DNA of 64,000 nucleotides from Chryseobacterium turcicum (GTDB lineage Bacteria > Bacteroidota > Bacteroidia > Flavobacteriales > Weeksellaceae), in the NCBI RefSeq assembly GCF_021010565.1, contig NZ_JAJNAY010000001.1, positions 186,001-250,000 of the forward strand, written 5' to 3'. Below, piece after piece: positions 36,410 through 45,984 of the stretch (positions within the stretch are counted from its first letter, which is position 1; each line of letters opens with the position of its first letter). The translations under genes and the position numbers were made by a program. The notes under the pieces were generated by a model, which saw only the letters and a list, made by a program, of their open reading frames with translations, searched no databases and was not told where the DNA came from.

Positions 36410-36860
36410 AAAGAAAAAATACTTTATAGCTAAAACTAACCTCATGAGAATCGCATAGATTTTTTTTTATTACTATTTATACAGGATAACAGAAAGAAAA
36501 TAGTACAATTTGAAAAAAGAAAATTCGAATAAAATTGAATTTTACTTTGCTGAGAAGATTACACCGAATAACAAAATATAGCAATAGTTTCGATTTCAAA
36601 TTAAGCCTCTGAGAATCGCATAGAAATTTTTTAGTTGATACTTATACAGTACAAGAGATAGAAAATAGCACAAATCAAAAAAAAAAAATATAGCTAATTT
36701 AATTTTTGATAATACTTGAAAAGATTGTCAGGTTTATAGAAATATAGCTTAGTTGAAAATTCAAACAAAGCCTCTGAGAATCGCATAGAATTTTTTTAAT
36801 CGACAACAATACAGTATATCAGATAGAGAAAGACATAAAATTTTTATCGTAGTTCACAAA
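36410..36860. repeat. Degenerate tandem array of three 165-bp repeats
   Basis: The core GAGAATCGCATAGA occurs at 36446, 36611 and 36776, exactly 165 bases apart each time. Copies 2 and 3 share AAGCCTCTGAGAATCGCATAG, preceded by AAATATAGC 20-25 bases upstream. All copies continue with a T-run, then TATACAG-like sequence and AGA(T/A)AGA-AAATAG-like sequence. Outside these blocks the units have diverged and are A-rich. No open reading frame. The array occupies most of the 760-base spacer between the methyltransferase gene and the 3' end of pgk. Function unknown. Confidence 0.75.
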
Positions 36861-36907
36861 AAAGAATGAAATACCTAAAAAATCAAATCAATCTAAAATT
36901 GGAAAAG

Positions 36908-36938
36908 AAAAAGTCTGCTATTGTATAGCAGACTTTAA
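36908..36938 (-). terminator. Terminator of pgk
   Basis: AAAGTCTGCTA / TAGCAGACTTT, an 11-bp perfect stem with a 5-base loop; on the - strand it is followed by a T-rich run (TTTTCTTTTCC). Confidence 0.7.
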
Positions 36939-36953
36939 ATATATTTTATAGGT

Positions 36954-38144
36954 TTAGTTATTTATAGCAGCAACACCAGGAAGTTCAAGTCCTTCTAAAC
37001 TTTCAAGCATCGCTCCTCCACCTGTAGAAACATAACTTACTTTTTCACCATAACCAAACTGTTTTACAAAAGCAACACTGTCTCCTCCACCTACAAGAGA
37101 AAAAGCACCAAGTTTCGTTGCTTCAGCAATACTATCTCCTAAAGCTATAGTTCCACCAGCAAAATTCGACATTTCAAAAACACCTATGGGTCCATTCCAA
37201 AGAATGGTTCTAGAATTTAACAATACATCATTAAATTGATCTCTAGATTTCATACCTGCATCAAGTCCCATCCATCCTTCAGGAATTTCGTAAATATCAA
37301 CTTCTTTTCTTTCAGTATCATTATTGAAATCTTCAGCAATAATGGCATCCGACGGAAGATATACTTTTACATTATGCTCTTTTGCTTTTCCTAAAATTTC
37401 AAGCGCTAGAGGTAATTTATCTTCTTCAACTAATGAATTTCCAATTTTACCACCCAAAGCTTTGATGAAAGTAAATGCCATTCCACCACCAATAATCAAA
37501 TTATCTACCGCAGGTAAGATATTTTCTATAATGGTAATTTTAGTTGAAACTTTAGAACCACCTAATATAGCTGTAATAGGTTTTTCACCACTTTTCAGTA
37601 CTTTATCGATTGCCTGAAGCTCTTTAGCCATTAATAAACCGAAGAATTTAGTTGAGTTAAAAAATTGAGCAATCACCGCAGTGGAAGCATGAGCTCTATG
37701 AGCAGTACCAAAAGCATCGTTTACATAAGCATCTCCTAGTTTAGAAAGTTTCTCTGCAAAAGCTTCATCTCCATTTTCTTCTTCATTATGAAAACGTAAA
37801 TTCTCTAATAATAGAATTTCTCCGGTTTTAAGTTCTGAAGCAGCTTGCTCAGCCTTCTCTCCTACACATTCTTCAACAAATTTTACTTCCTGGCCCAATA
37901 CATTAGACACTTCATCAACAATATGCTTTAAAGAAAACTCATCTTTAACCTCTCCCTTAGGTCTTCCTAGGTGAGCCATCAAAATTACAGAACCGCCATC
38001 TTTAAGAATTTTATCAACTGTAGGTTTCACAGCCATAATTCTCGTATTGTCTGTAACTTTAAGCTGATTATCCTGCGGAACGTTAAAATCTACTCTTACC
38101 AGAGCTTTTTTTTCCTTAAAATTGAAATCATTGATTGTTTTCAT
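36954..38144 (-). CDS. pgk: Phosphoglycerate kinase
   Basis: A 396-residue glycolytic enzyme (1,3-bisphosphoglycerate + ADP to 3-phosphoglycerate + ATP). The start at 38144 (MKTINDFNFKEKKALVRVDFN) gives the usual length; the frame extends 12 codons further upstream. The family motifs present are LVRVDFNVPQ, MAHLGRPKGE, LLLENLRFHNEEENGD, FGTAHRAHAST, LGGSKVSTKI, WNGPIGVFEM and the C-terminal nucleotide loop VGGGDSVAF...STGGGAMLESLEG. It is monocistronic and flanked by the repeat array (3') and the origin-like spacer (5'). Confidence 0.97.
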   Translation of the reverse strand: MKTINDFNFKEKKALVRVDFNVPQDNQLKVTDNTRIMAVKPTVDKILKDGGSVILMAHLGRPKGEVKDEFSLKHIVDEVSNVLGQEVKFVEECVGEKAEQAASELKTGEILLLENLRFHNEEENGDEAFAEKLSKLGDAYVNDAFGTAHRAHASTAVIAQFFNSTKFFGLLMAKELQAIDKVLKSGEKPITAILGGSKVSTKITIIENILPAVDNLIIGGGMAFTFIKALGGKIGNSLVEEDKLPLALEILGKAKEHNVKVYLPSDAIIAEDFNNDTERKEVDIYEIPEGWMGLDAGMKSRDQFNDVLLNSRTILWNGPIGVFEMSNFAGGTIALGDSIAEATKLGAFSLVGGGDSVAFVKQFGYGEKVSYVSTGGGAMLESLEGLELPGVAAINN

Positions 38145-38759
38145 ATCTAAATCTATTTTTTTTTCAAATGGAATCGCCATGATGAGTCAAAATCCTGAGT
38201 TTTTCGGGCTCAGAACAAATTCATCAATTATTTTAAATTTTTGTTTGACAAATGTAAGATTTTAAAGTCTCGCAAAAAATCGAATCTTTTAAAAGTTTTC
38301 AAAAAATTCTAAACAAACGTAGCACCCACCAATCAACACTATCATCTTTTTTTTTAAAAGAAAGAATGAATAATGTTGTTGTGTATTGTTAGTTTCGGGG
38401 ATAACTTTGATGCTAAAAGTTGATAACATCTAATTTTTAGGTAATTCAGATTTAATTAACAAAATAAAATGCTGAAAATCTGTATTTTCGGGTAGTTACT
38501 AACAATTCTTGATAACTTTTCCACTATACTAAATCTTGATAACTGATTTATGGAAAAACTATAGAATACTCTTATAAAAGTTTTTGAAAATTTTTAACGA
38601 AATATTTGGAAGCAACTTTCATTAAGAATTTTTTTTTAGAAAAAAAAGATTAGTTTTAAGAAAGTTTTCCACACTTATTAACAATGCTTTTAACATTTTG
38701 TTAGAATTTAACTAACAATTGTGAAAAACTCAAAAAATGATAAAAAATAATTTAAAAAT
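38145..38759. other. Long AT-rich divergent spacer, candidate replication origin
   Basis: 615 bases between pgk and the gene at 38760, with no open frame. It contains many 7-8 of 9 matches to the DnaA box TTATCCACA on both strands. Examples are TTTTCCACA at 38665, TTTTCCACT at 38517 and, on the reverse strand, the twice-repeated TCTTGATAACT (38507, 38534). Others are GTTGATAAC (38419), GGGGATAAC (38397), TATGGAAAA (38549) and TGTGAAAAA (38720). Long A- and T-tracts lie around 38620-38650. The origin call is an inference supported by parS sites 3-5 kb away; dnaA itself is not in the window. Confidence 0.4.
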
Positions 38760-40340
38760 ATGCTGAAAATCAATATATTAACTTTTGTAATGATTGTTTA
38801 TAACTGTTTCGGACAAGAAAATTACACTGTGACGACTTCAAAAATTAAAGAAGCTAAAATCTATTCAAACGGTGGAATGCTCAGACATTTTTTTTCTGCA
38901 GAGGTCTCTACAGGGAAAAATTTTATCATTATCAAAGAATTTGGAAGAAATAATGGGATGGACATTTCATCTTTTAAGCCAGATAAAAAAATTAATCTTA
39001 TCCGCTACGAATCTTATAACAATAACCCTTCGCAGTATGCAGAAAAAATAGGAAAAAGTAAGAATGTTGAATCTGTAAATGATAGTATTGAGTTTTACAA
39101 GAAGACTAACAAAAAAATTGAGCAGGATCTTACTCTTACCAGAAATTCTATAGGGATTGTTCAAAAAAATCAAACATTAGGAAATCCTTCTTCTGCTGAA
39201 ATTTTAAAAATGATCGAATTCAATCAAGCTACTCTCAAAAATTTATACAACGAAGAGATTGATTTACAGGCAATTATTGCTAAGAACCAGTCAAGAATTT
39301 CAATTTTAGAGAATAAAAGATATGTCTCTTCAAAAAATGATGAAACTTCTAATAGCAATATCATCGTTCTTCAAATTACAAGTGATAAAAAGCAAACAAT
39401 TAATTTTGAAGTAAATCAAGTAATACAAAATGCAAATTGGAGACCTTATTATATTATTAAATCAAATGGAATTAAATCACCATTGAAAATTTCTTATAAG
39501 GCCAAAATTCAACAAAATACTGGTTTGGAATTTAAAAATATTCCAATAAAACTAATCAACGGAAGTTTTAGTTCAGAAGATAAACCTTATGAACTAGACC
39601 GTTGGTTTCTGAGAACAGAGCGGGATTATTATGTTTCTAATCAGGCATTTCAAAGACCGAAGAGTAATGAGAAAACTTCTAACGTAGCCGAATATGCAGT
39701 ATTGGGAGACTCTAGATCAAGAATTTCACAGAGAACGATGAAAACTGAAATTTCCTTAGATAAGAATATCGTACTTCCTTCAGATGTTGAAGTGACAGAA
39801 GATTTAAGCGAGTTTGAGGCAACTACTCATTATAAATATTTTTCAACTCCAAAATTAGAAAATAAGACTTTTCTTCTGGCTTCTATAAAGGATTACTCAA
39901 AATATAATTTCTTACCTGGAAGTGCAGATATTTTTATGGAAGATATGCAGATTGGTACCGTGAATATTGATACTAATCAGCTTACGAGCGAGATGCTGAT
40001 TAGTCTTGGTACCGATCCTAATATTCTAACGAAAAGAGAACTTGTTAAAATAGAAACTAAAAATTTAGGTGAAAAAGAAAAGCTGCAAAATTATGCTTAC
40101 GAGATCACAATTAAAAATAATAAAGACACTGCTATTAATCTTGAACTAAAAGATCAGATTCCGCTTTCAATGGCTGAAAATATAAAAATAGAAGTGACTA
40201 ATCCTGATCATGCAGATTATGATAAAAGCACAGGTTTCTTAATCTGGAATTTTAATATAAAACCTAATGAAACAAAGAAGATTAAATTTGGATTTAACGT
40301 AACTTTGCCAAAAGATTTAATGACTGCAGATATAAAATAA
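38760..40340 (+). CDS. Exported DUF4139-type protein (mucoidy inhibitor-like)
   Basis: A 526-residue protein with a signal peptide (INILTFVMIVYNCFGQE). The N-terminal domain (VTTSKIKEAKIYSNGGMLRHFFSAEVSTGKNFIIIKEFGRN) and a helical/coiled-coil stretch at ~110-190 precede a beta-rich C-terminal region. That region has NANWRPYYIIKS, GLEFKNIPIKLINGSF, KYFSTPKLENKTFLLASI, LPGSADIFMEDMQIG and FLIWNFNIKPNETKKIKFGF. These are the marks of the DUF4139/DUF4140 family often annotated as mucoidy inhibitor MuiA-like, whose biochemical role is not established. A 27-base gap to rpiB suggests co-transcription. Confidence 0.75.
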   Translation: MLKINILTFVMIVYNCFGQENYTVTTSKIKEAKIYSNGGMLRHFFSAEVSTGKNFIIIKEFGRNNGMDISSFKPDKKINLIRYESYNNNPSQYAEKIGKSKNVESVNDSIEFYKKTNKKIEQDLTLTRNSIGIVQKNQTLGNPSSAEILKMIEFNQATLKNLYNEEIDLQAIIAKNQSRISILENKRYVSSKNDETSNSNIIVLQITSDKKQTINFEVNQVIQNANWRPYYIIKSNGIKSPLKISYKAKIQQNTGLEFKNIPIKLINGSFSSEDKPYELDRWFLRTERDYYVSNQAFQRPKSNEKTSNVAEYAVLGDSRSRISQRTMKTEISLDKNIVLPSDVEVTEDLSEFEATTHYKYFSTPKLENKTFLLASIKDYSKYNFLPGSADIFMEDMQIGTVNIDTNQLTSEMLISLGTDPNILTKRELVKIETKNLGEKEKLQNYAYEITIKNNKDTAINLELKDQIPLSMAENIKIEVTNPDHADYDKSTGFLIWNFNIKPNETKKIKFGFNVTLPKDLMTADIK

Positions 40341-40367
40341 AAGTAAAAATAAATTTAAAAGTAAAAA

Positions 40368-40802
40368 ATGAAAAGAAAAATTGCTATTGCAGCGGATCAT
40401 GCAGGTTTTGAGTATAAAGAATATTTGAAACAGCAGTTACAAGACGAATTTGAAATTCAGGATTTTGGAACCCATTCTCTTGAAAGTGTAGATTATCCTG
40501 ATTTTGTACATCCTGCAGCTTCTTCTGTTGAAAATGGAGACAATGAACTAGGAATTTTAGTATGTGGAAGCGGGCAAGGCGTACAACTTTCTGCTAATAA
40601 ACATCAGGGAATTCGTTGTGCACTCTCTTGGATGCCAGAAATTGCGGCCTTATCTAAACAACATAATAATGCCAATATGGTTGCATTACCTGCAAGATTT
40701 GTAGCTAAAGAATATGCTTTGGAAATTGTTAAAACTTTTTTGAATACAGAATTTGAAGGAGGAAGACACCAAAACAGAGTAGATAAAATAGCATTCTGCT
40801 AA
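40368..40802 (+). CDS. rpiB: Ribose 5-phosphate isomerase B
   Basis: A 144-residue RpiB/LacAB family sugar-phosphate isomerase that interconverts ribose 5-phosphate and ribulose 5-phosphate. The features are AADHAGFEYKEYLKQQL, DFGTHSLESVDYPDFVHPAA, the active-site cysteine loop GILVCGSGQGVQLSANKHQGIRCA and HNNANMVALPARFV. The end ALEIVKTFLNTEFEGGRHQNRVDKI matches the family. The loop reads CGSGQG rather than the more common CGTGIG. It follows the DUF4139-type gene closely and is ended by a hairpin terminator. Confidence 0.94.
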   Translation: MKRKIAIAADHAGFEYKEYLKQQLQDEFEIQDFGTHSLESVDYPDFVHPAASSVENGDNELGILVCGSGQGVQLSANKHQGIRCALSWMPEIAALSKQHNNANMVALPARFVAKEYALEIVKTFLNTEFEGGRHQNRVDKIAFC

Positions 40803-40809
40803 ATTGATA

Positions 40810-40846
40810 AAGGCTTGTAAATCAGATTTCAAGCCTTATTTATTTT
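40810..40846 (+). terminator. Terminator after rpiB
   Basis: AAGGCTTG / CAAGCCTT with a 12-base loop, followed by TATTTATTTTTTATTTT. Confidence 0.75.
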
Positions 40847-41040
40847 TTATTTTATATATTTGCACTGTCCAACAAGATTTACCAAACTGTTGATTCCTCT
40901 AAAATTTCAGATATTTTTACTAAAGATTATCAGAAAATTTTTCTCCTTTCTTCTCCATTTTTGTTTTAAATTTAACTTAAACTTTCATTGTAGATTTTCT
41001 AAATGAAAACTTATATTTTTGAGTAAAGAATTTTAAAATT

Positions 41041-41853
41041 TTGATAAAATTTGTATTTTCATTTTTAATGTTGTTGAGTTTTTTGTGTTTTCGGGCACAA
41101 GAGCAAGACACTGTAAATATTGATGAAATTAAAGATGTTGTACTTTTAGGATTTAAATCTAAATTTGATTGTGAGAGATATTATAATCAAGAAAAAGAGA
41201 TTTATGAAAAACAATTTAAAGAACTCGAATCAGTAAATCTTGAACTTCTTTTTAACGAATTCTCTAAGCTAGAAATTTTTAACGAAATTAAAATAAACCC
41301 GAGAAAAATTCTAATTCTAAATCCTGAAATAACGATAATAAATGTTTCTTGTGGTTTAGATTCGGATATAAATTGCCCTCGATTTGAAAACAATATTCTG
41401 TTTGATCTTTATCAGAAATTTTGGAATAAAAAGAATTATGAAAAATTTCAAAAAGTTTTTAAAAATAAAAGTATAATTCCTCTTATTGGAATACCCTTTA
41501 TGTCTTTTAAAGATAATATGATTAATAAAAATAATTTTCTTAAAAGTAATCGTATTAAGCTTGTTTATGAAGGTGTTTATACTGATTTGAATAGTAAGAA
41601 AACAAAATTTTACTATTCTTCAAATGAAAAGCGTGTAGAAAATTTAGAATTACATAAAAGTAAGGATTCAAATAAAATATTATCAGAAAATTATATTCAT
41701 TTATATGTAAAATTATTGCCTTACTCAAATGATAATTTTCCTAATACGTATAACATTTATATCAATATTTCTAATGAAGAAAATAAAGCTTTCGAAAGAA
41801 TTTTTTTATATCAATTTAAAGATAGAAAGTGGAAATTATTAAAGAATAAATAA
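41041..41853 (+). CDS. Exported protein of unknown function
   Basis: A 270-residue protein. The best signal peptide (MIKFVFSFLMLLSFLCFRAQ) needs the TTG start at 41041; the ATG at 41068 would leave only a truncated, lysine-free leader, so TTG is preferred. The mature part is lysine/asparagine-rich with predicted alternating strands and contains INVSCGLDSDINCPRF, a segment resembling [13 protein letters not shown] in the next gene. Both have an FWN-(K/E)-x-NxxKFxxxF block nearby. The two may therefore be remote paralogues. No known domain recognised. The start of 41870 is 16 bases after its stop. Confidence 0.65.
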   Translation: MIKFVFSFLMLLSFLCFRAQEQDTVNIDEIKDVVLLGFKSKFDCERYYNQEKEIYEKQFKELESVNLELLFNEFSKLEIFNEIKINPRKILILNPEITIINVSCGLDSDINCPRFENNILFDLYQKFWNKKNYEKFQKVFKNKSIIPLIGIPFMSFKDNMINKNNFLKSNRIKLVYEGVYTDLNSKKTKFYYSSNEKRVENLELHKSKDSNKILSENYIHLYVKLLPYSNDNFPNTYNIYINISNEENKAFERIFLYQFKDRKWKLLKNK

Positions 41854-41869
41854 ATTATAAATTACAAAG

Positions 41870-42829
41870 ATGAAATTTTATTATACATTCTTTTTCCTTT
41901 TTATTTTTCTGTGTTGCAGTTCACAGGAAATTATTGACAAAGAATCTTTCAAAAAATGTAAGCAAGAATTCAGCAAAAAAATCTGTCTTTCTGATGAAGA
42001 TGGAGACGGTGTTTTATTTTATTTAGACCTTTGCCCGAAAGAAGCAGGATCTGCAGAAAATAATGGTTGTCCGTGGCAAAATATTGACGGTGATGAAGTA
42101 TTAGATAAAGATGATGCTTGTCCTTCAGTTGCTGGACCTCCAGAAAATAATGGTTGTCCGTGGCCGGATACAGATGGAGATGGTATTTATGATAAAGATG
42201 ATGCTTGTCCTACAGTTCCAGGGCTTGCAGAAGAACAAGGCTGTCCCAAAAAAGTTTACCAACCTTATAGGTATTCAAAAGAAGAATTAGAGAAAGTAAA
42301 AAAGATATTTTTAGAAGAAACTAAAAATATCAATTACGAAAAGCTGGCAGATTTTATTTTTAGTAAAATAAATTTAAACTCAGTTAAACACAAAATCATA
42401 ACTCTACAAATTGCAAGTTTTTCACAAATGGGGGGATGTGGGATGGATGAAACTGACTATTCTCCTGTCAATTTAAAAGTAAATTTAGCATCAGAATTAT
42501 TTTGGAATGAAAATAATTTTAGAAAATTTGTAAATAAATTTCCTTCGAAAATTGTATTTCCATACAGTGAAAATGAAGATGTAAATAAAAAAGTACAGTC
42601 GTATAAAAAGATTTATTCTAAAAAAAATGACGAAATAACTTTTTACAACGCAAAAAATAATTTTAAAGAATTAAATAACAAGCAAATTAATCCTTATAAA
42701 AGTTTTCATATAGACATTTTCTTTGAAGAAAACGATGAAATTTTTATCAAGATCAATGAATATTCAGAATTAAAACGAAAATATTTCCGATTGAAAGCAA
42801 AAGGAAATATCTTTATAGAATTAAATTAA
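41870..42829 (+). CDS. Exported protein with thrombospondin type 3 (TSP3) repeats
   Basis: A 319-residue protein with a signal peptide ([18 protein letters not shown]), then three calcium-binding TSP3-type repeats at ~residues 40-125: [30 protein letters not shown] and [15 protein letters not shown]. Each is followed by a NNGCPW or EQGCP cysteine turn. The C-terminal ~190 residues are an uncharacterised Lys/Asn-rich domain that shares short blocks with the protein at 41041. In Bacteroidetes such repeats normally link a barrel to an OmpA domain; neither is present here. Periplasmic or surface location is inferred. rnr follows after three bases. Confidence 0.72.
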   Translation: MKFYYTFFFLFIFLCCSSQEIIDKESFKKCKQEFSKKICLSDEDGDGVLFYLDLCPKEAGSAENNGCPWQNIDGDEVLDKDDACPSVAGPPENNGCPWPDTDGDGIYDKDDACPTVPGLAEEQGCPKKVYQPYRYSKEELEKVKKIFLEETKNINYEKLADFIFSKINLNSVKHKIITLQIASFSQMGGCGMDETDYSPVNLKVNLASELFWNENNFRKFVNKFPSKIVFPYSENEDVNKKVQSYKKIYSKKNDEITFYNAKNNFKELNNKQINPYKSFHIDIFFEENDEIFIKINEYSELKRKYFRLKAKGNIFIELN

Positions 42830-42832
42830 AAA

Positions 42833-44983
42833 ATGGCAAAAAAGAAAAAATATATAAGCGAAAAAAATGATCATAAATTAATGGAAATCGGAAGATTAAT
42901 CATGAGATTTATGAATCAAAATCAAACCAAATTATACAACTACAAACAAATCTCAGACGGTGTAGACCATAAAAATCCCAGACAAAGGGAAATGGTGATT
43001 CAGGCTTTACACAAGCTTTTATCAACCCAGAGAATTAAAGAAACCGAAAAAGGAAAATTCAGTATTAACTTAAAAATTGAAGGAACTTTAACGGGAACCA
43101 TCGATTTTAACCAATCTGGAAATGCTTACGTTACGGTAGAAAATATGAAAGATGATATTTTCATCCACTCAAAAAACGTAAAGGATGCATTACAGGGCGA
43201 TAAAGTATTGATTGTTACTTACAATTTTAAAGGTAAAAAACTGGAAGGCTCTGTTTTGGAGGTTTTAGAACGAAAAAGATCAGAATTTGTAGGAACTTTT
43301 CAATTGGTTGCTCATAAAGAATTTGGGTTTGTAGTTTGTGATAAAAAAACAATAAACACAGATATTTTTATCCCGAAAGGGAAAATAAATGGTGCTGAAG
43401 ATGGCAATAAAGTCGTTGTAAAAATGACGGAATGGAAACCTGGAGACAAAAATCCTGAAGGAGAAATTTTGCAGGTTTTAGGAAATCCGGGAGATCACGA
43501 AACTGAAATTCACTCTATTCTTGCAGAGTATGGTTTGCCGTACGAATTCCCTGAAGAAGTGGAAAGAGATGCCGATAAAATCGACCGCAGCATTACCGCT
43601 GAAGAAGCCGCAAAACGTTGGGATATGCGTGATGTTTTGACCTTTACCATTGACCCGAAAGACGCCAAAGATTTTGATGATGCATTATCGATGAGAAAGC
43701 TAGAAAATGGAAACTGGGAAGTTGGAGTTCACATTGCAGACGTTTCTCATTATGTAATTCCCGGGACTATTTTGGATGATGAAGCGTACGAAAGAGCGAC
43801 GTCAGTTTATTTGGTAGACCGTGTGGTACCGATGCTTCCAGAAGTTTTGAGTAACGATGTTTGTTCGCTTCGTCCGAATGAAGATAAATATACTTTCTCA
43901 GCTGTTTTTGAGCTAAATGATAAAGCAGAAATTCAGAAAGAATGGTTTGGAAGAACGGTTATTCATTCAGACAGAAGATTCTCTTATGAAGAAGCTCAGG
44001 AAAGAATTGAGACTAAAGAAGGCGATTTACAAGAAGAGATTAATATTCTTGATGATTTAGCAAAAATTATGCGTGCTGCACGTATCAAAAACGGGGCAAT
44101 TACCTTTGACAGAAGTGAGGTTCGATTTAATTTAGATGAAAATAATCAGCCGATCGGCGTTTACTTTAAAATCAGCAAAGATTCAAATCACTTGATTGAA
44201 GAATTCATGCTTTTGGCGAATAAAAAAGTGTCAGAATTTGTCTCACTGAAAAAAGGAAGTCCAAGTGGAAATACCTTTATTTATAGAATACACGACGATC
44301 CGGATCCTGCGAAATTGGAAGCTTTAAGGGATTTTGTTTCTACTTTTGGATATAAGATAGATTTGGCAAACACCAAAAAAGTCGCTGAATCGTTGAATAC
44401 TTTATTGAAAGATGTGAAAGGAAAAGGCGAAGAAAATATGATCGAAACTTTGGCGATGCGAAGCATGAGTAAGGCGGTTTATTCTACCGAGCCGATTGGT
44501 CACTACGGTTTAGGATTTGATTATTACTCGCATTTCACCTCTCCTATCCGTCGTTATCCCGATTTGCTTGCCCACAGATTGCTACAGCATTATTTGGATG
44601 GAGGAAAATCTCCAGATAGATATGAGCTGGAAGAAAAAGCAAAACACTGTAGTGCAAGGGAACGTTTGGCAGCCGATGCAGAAAGAGATTCTATCAAATT
44701 TATGCAGGTAAAATTCATGGAAAAACATCTGGGAGAAACTTTCACGGGAGTTATTTCAGGAGTTGCAGAATTTGGTTTCTGGGTTCAAATTCCTGAAAAT
44801 GGTGCTGAAGGTTTAATTAAATTGCGAGATTTAATGGATGATTCTTATACGTATGACAAAACTACACACGCAGTGTACGGATCTCGTACAGGAAACAGAT
44901 ATCAATTGGGAGATCAGTTACAGATTAAAGTTGTAAAAGCTAATTTAATTCAAAAACAACTTGATTTTAAGATTGTGGAGTAA
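42833..44983 (+). CDS. rnr: Ribonuclease R
   Basis: A 716-residue 3'-5' exoribonuclease that degrades structured RNA. It has an N-terminal winged-helix part (NYKQISDGVDHKNPRQREMVIQALHKLL), cold-shock domains (GTIDFNQSGNAYVTVE..DIFIHSKN and GFVVCDKK..DIFIPKGK), and the RNB catalytic domain with FTIDPKDAKDFDDALS. It also has HIADVSHYV, YHFTSPIRRYPDLLAHRLL-like (YYSHFTSPIRRYPDLLA), and a C-terminal S1 domain (FTGVISGVAEFGFWVQIPENGAEGL). The magnesium-binding aspartates in DPKDAKDFDD are intact. The poly-lysine tail of E. coli RNase R is absent. Confidence 0.97.
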   Translation: MAKKKKYISEKNDHKLMEIGRLIMRFMNQNQTKLYNYKQISDGVDHKNPRQREMVIQALHKLLSTQRIKETEKGKFSINLKIEGTLTGTIDFNQSGNAYVTVENMKDDIFIHSKNVKDALQGDKVLIVTYNFKGKKLEGSVLEVLERKRSEFVGTFQLVAHKEFGFVVCDKKTINTDIFIPKGKINGAEDGNKVVVKMTEWKPGDKNPEGEILQVLGNPGDHETEIHSILAEYGLPYEFPEEVERDADKIDRSITAEEAAKRWDMRDVLTFTIDPKDAKDFDDALSMRKLENGNWEVGVHIADVSHYVIPGTILDDEAYERATSVYLVDRVVPMLPEVLSNDVCSLRPNEDKYTFSAVFELNDKAEIQKEWFGRTVIHSDRRFSYEEAQERIETKEGDLQEEINILDDLAKIMRAARIKNGAITFDRSEVRFNLDENNQPIGVYFKISKDSNHLIEEFMLLANKKVSEFVSLKKGSPSGNTFIYRIHDDPDPAKLEALRDFVSTFGYKIDLANTKKVAESLNTLLKDVKGKGEENMIETLAMRSMSKAVYSTEPIGHYGLGFDYYSHFTSPIRRYPDLLAHRLLQHYLDGGKSPDRYELEEKAKHCSARERLAADAERDSIKFMQVKFMEKHLGETFTGVISGVAEFGFWVQIPENGAEGLIKLRDLMDDSYTYDKTTHAVYGSRTGNRYQLGDQLQIKVVKANLIQKQLDFKIVE

Positions 44984-45010
44984 TTTCAACATTTAAAATC
45001 ATTACATATA

Positions 45011-45038
45011 AAAAGATCACATTTTGTGGTCTTTTTTT
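45011..45038 (+). terminator. Terminator after rnr
   Basis: AAAAGATCAC / GTGGTCTTTT stem (one G-U pair) with an ATTTT loop and a T-run. Confidence 0.7.
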
Positions 45039-45236
45039 GTTTTAAATAAGGAGAAAAATTAAAAGGTACTGATTATTATTTGCTCTTTAAATTGACGTAT
45101 TTTTTAGAAATTGATGCCTTAAAAAAAATATTTAATGCATAAACAGATATTTTGTTAAAATTAAAACCTGATATATCCTCTTTTTAAACTTAAATAAAAA
45201 TATAATCTTTAAATTTGGAATTGAAACAATTTTTAA

Positions 45237-45917
45237 ATGTTTGAACTCATATTTTCTGCCATAGGTTTAGGCTTTATGCTGAGTCTCGTATTTATCGGGC
45301 CTATATTTTTTCTGTTGATTGAAACCAGTTTTACAAGAGGTCCGAAGCATGCTTTAGCACTAGATTTTGGTGTTATTACGGCAGATTTATTATGTATTAT
45401 TGCAGCCTATTACGCCAGTGCAGATATTGTTGATCTTATCGACAAGCATCCAGGATTTTACAGAATTACCTCTATACTTATCCTCACCTACGGAATTATC
45501 ATGATGGTCACCAAAACCAAGATGCATATGCCCGGGGAAGAAAAAATAATCAGCCAGAATTACTTTAGAACTTTTATCAATGGTTTTTTACTAAACCTTT
45601 TGAATGTTGGGGTAATTCTTTTTTGGTTGGTGACAGTGATTGGGGTAAGAAACCAATATCCAGATACAGAAACGTTGATTCTTTATTTAACCATTGTTAT
45701 TGCCACCTATCTTTTGATTGATTTTGCTAAAATTTTTCTGGCGAAACAGTTTCATGACAGGCTTACGCAAAAACTGGCAAATAATATTAGAAAAGGAGTT
45801 GGCGTTGTTTTAATTATTTTCAGTTTTTTCATATTTCTTCAGAGTTTCAAAATGTTTAATCAGTTTGACAAACGATTAGAAGAAGCTGAGAAAAAGGAAT
45901 TAAAATATAGAAAATAA
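45237..45917 (+). CDS. LysE/RhtB-type amino acid exporter family protein
   Basis: A 226-residue inner membrane protein with about six hydrophobic helices. The first, LIFSAIGLGFMLSLVFIGPIFFLLIETSFTRGPKHALALDFG, contains the LysE-type small-residue/GP motif followed by the helix-turn with a conserved basic GxKHAL block. Others are at ITADLLCIIAAYYAS, YRITSILILTYGIIMMV, GFLLNLLNVGVILFWLVTVIGV and VGVVLIIFSFFIFLQSF, and the tail is charged. Family members export amino acids or related compounds; the substrate here is unknown. It appears monocistronic, before the LD-carboxypeptidase gene. Confidence 0.85.
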   Translation: MFELIFSAIGLGFMLSLVFIGPIFFLLIETSFTRGPKHALALDFGVITADLLCIIAAYYASADIVDLIDKHPGFYRITSILILTYGIIMMVTKTKMHMPGEEKIISQNYFRTFINGFLLNLLNVGVILFWLVTVIGVRNQYPDTETLILYLTIVIATYLLIDFAKIFLAKQFHDRLTQKLANNIRKGVGVVLIIFSFFIFLQSFKMFNQFDKRLEEAEKKELKYRK

Positions 45918-45984
45918 AAAAATAGATACGCTTAACGCAATAATAATGAGTAAGATTTATTTTAAATAAAATAATGATTCGTCT

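Noticed and set aside
36446..36790. dif / XerCD recombination site
   Set aside because: The core contains TCGCATA but lacks the two-arm palindrome of dif, and three copies would not be expected.
36410..36860. CRISPR array
   Set aside because: Only three repeats, 165 bases apart, with degenerate similarity running through the units; no short unique spacers and no cas genes.
37324..37617. 97-residue + strand frame over pgk
   Set aside because: Antisense shadow of a conserved gene.
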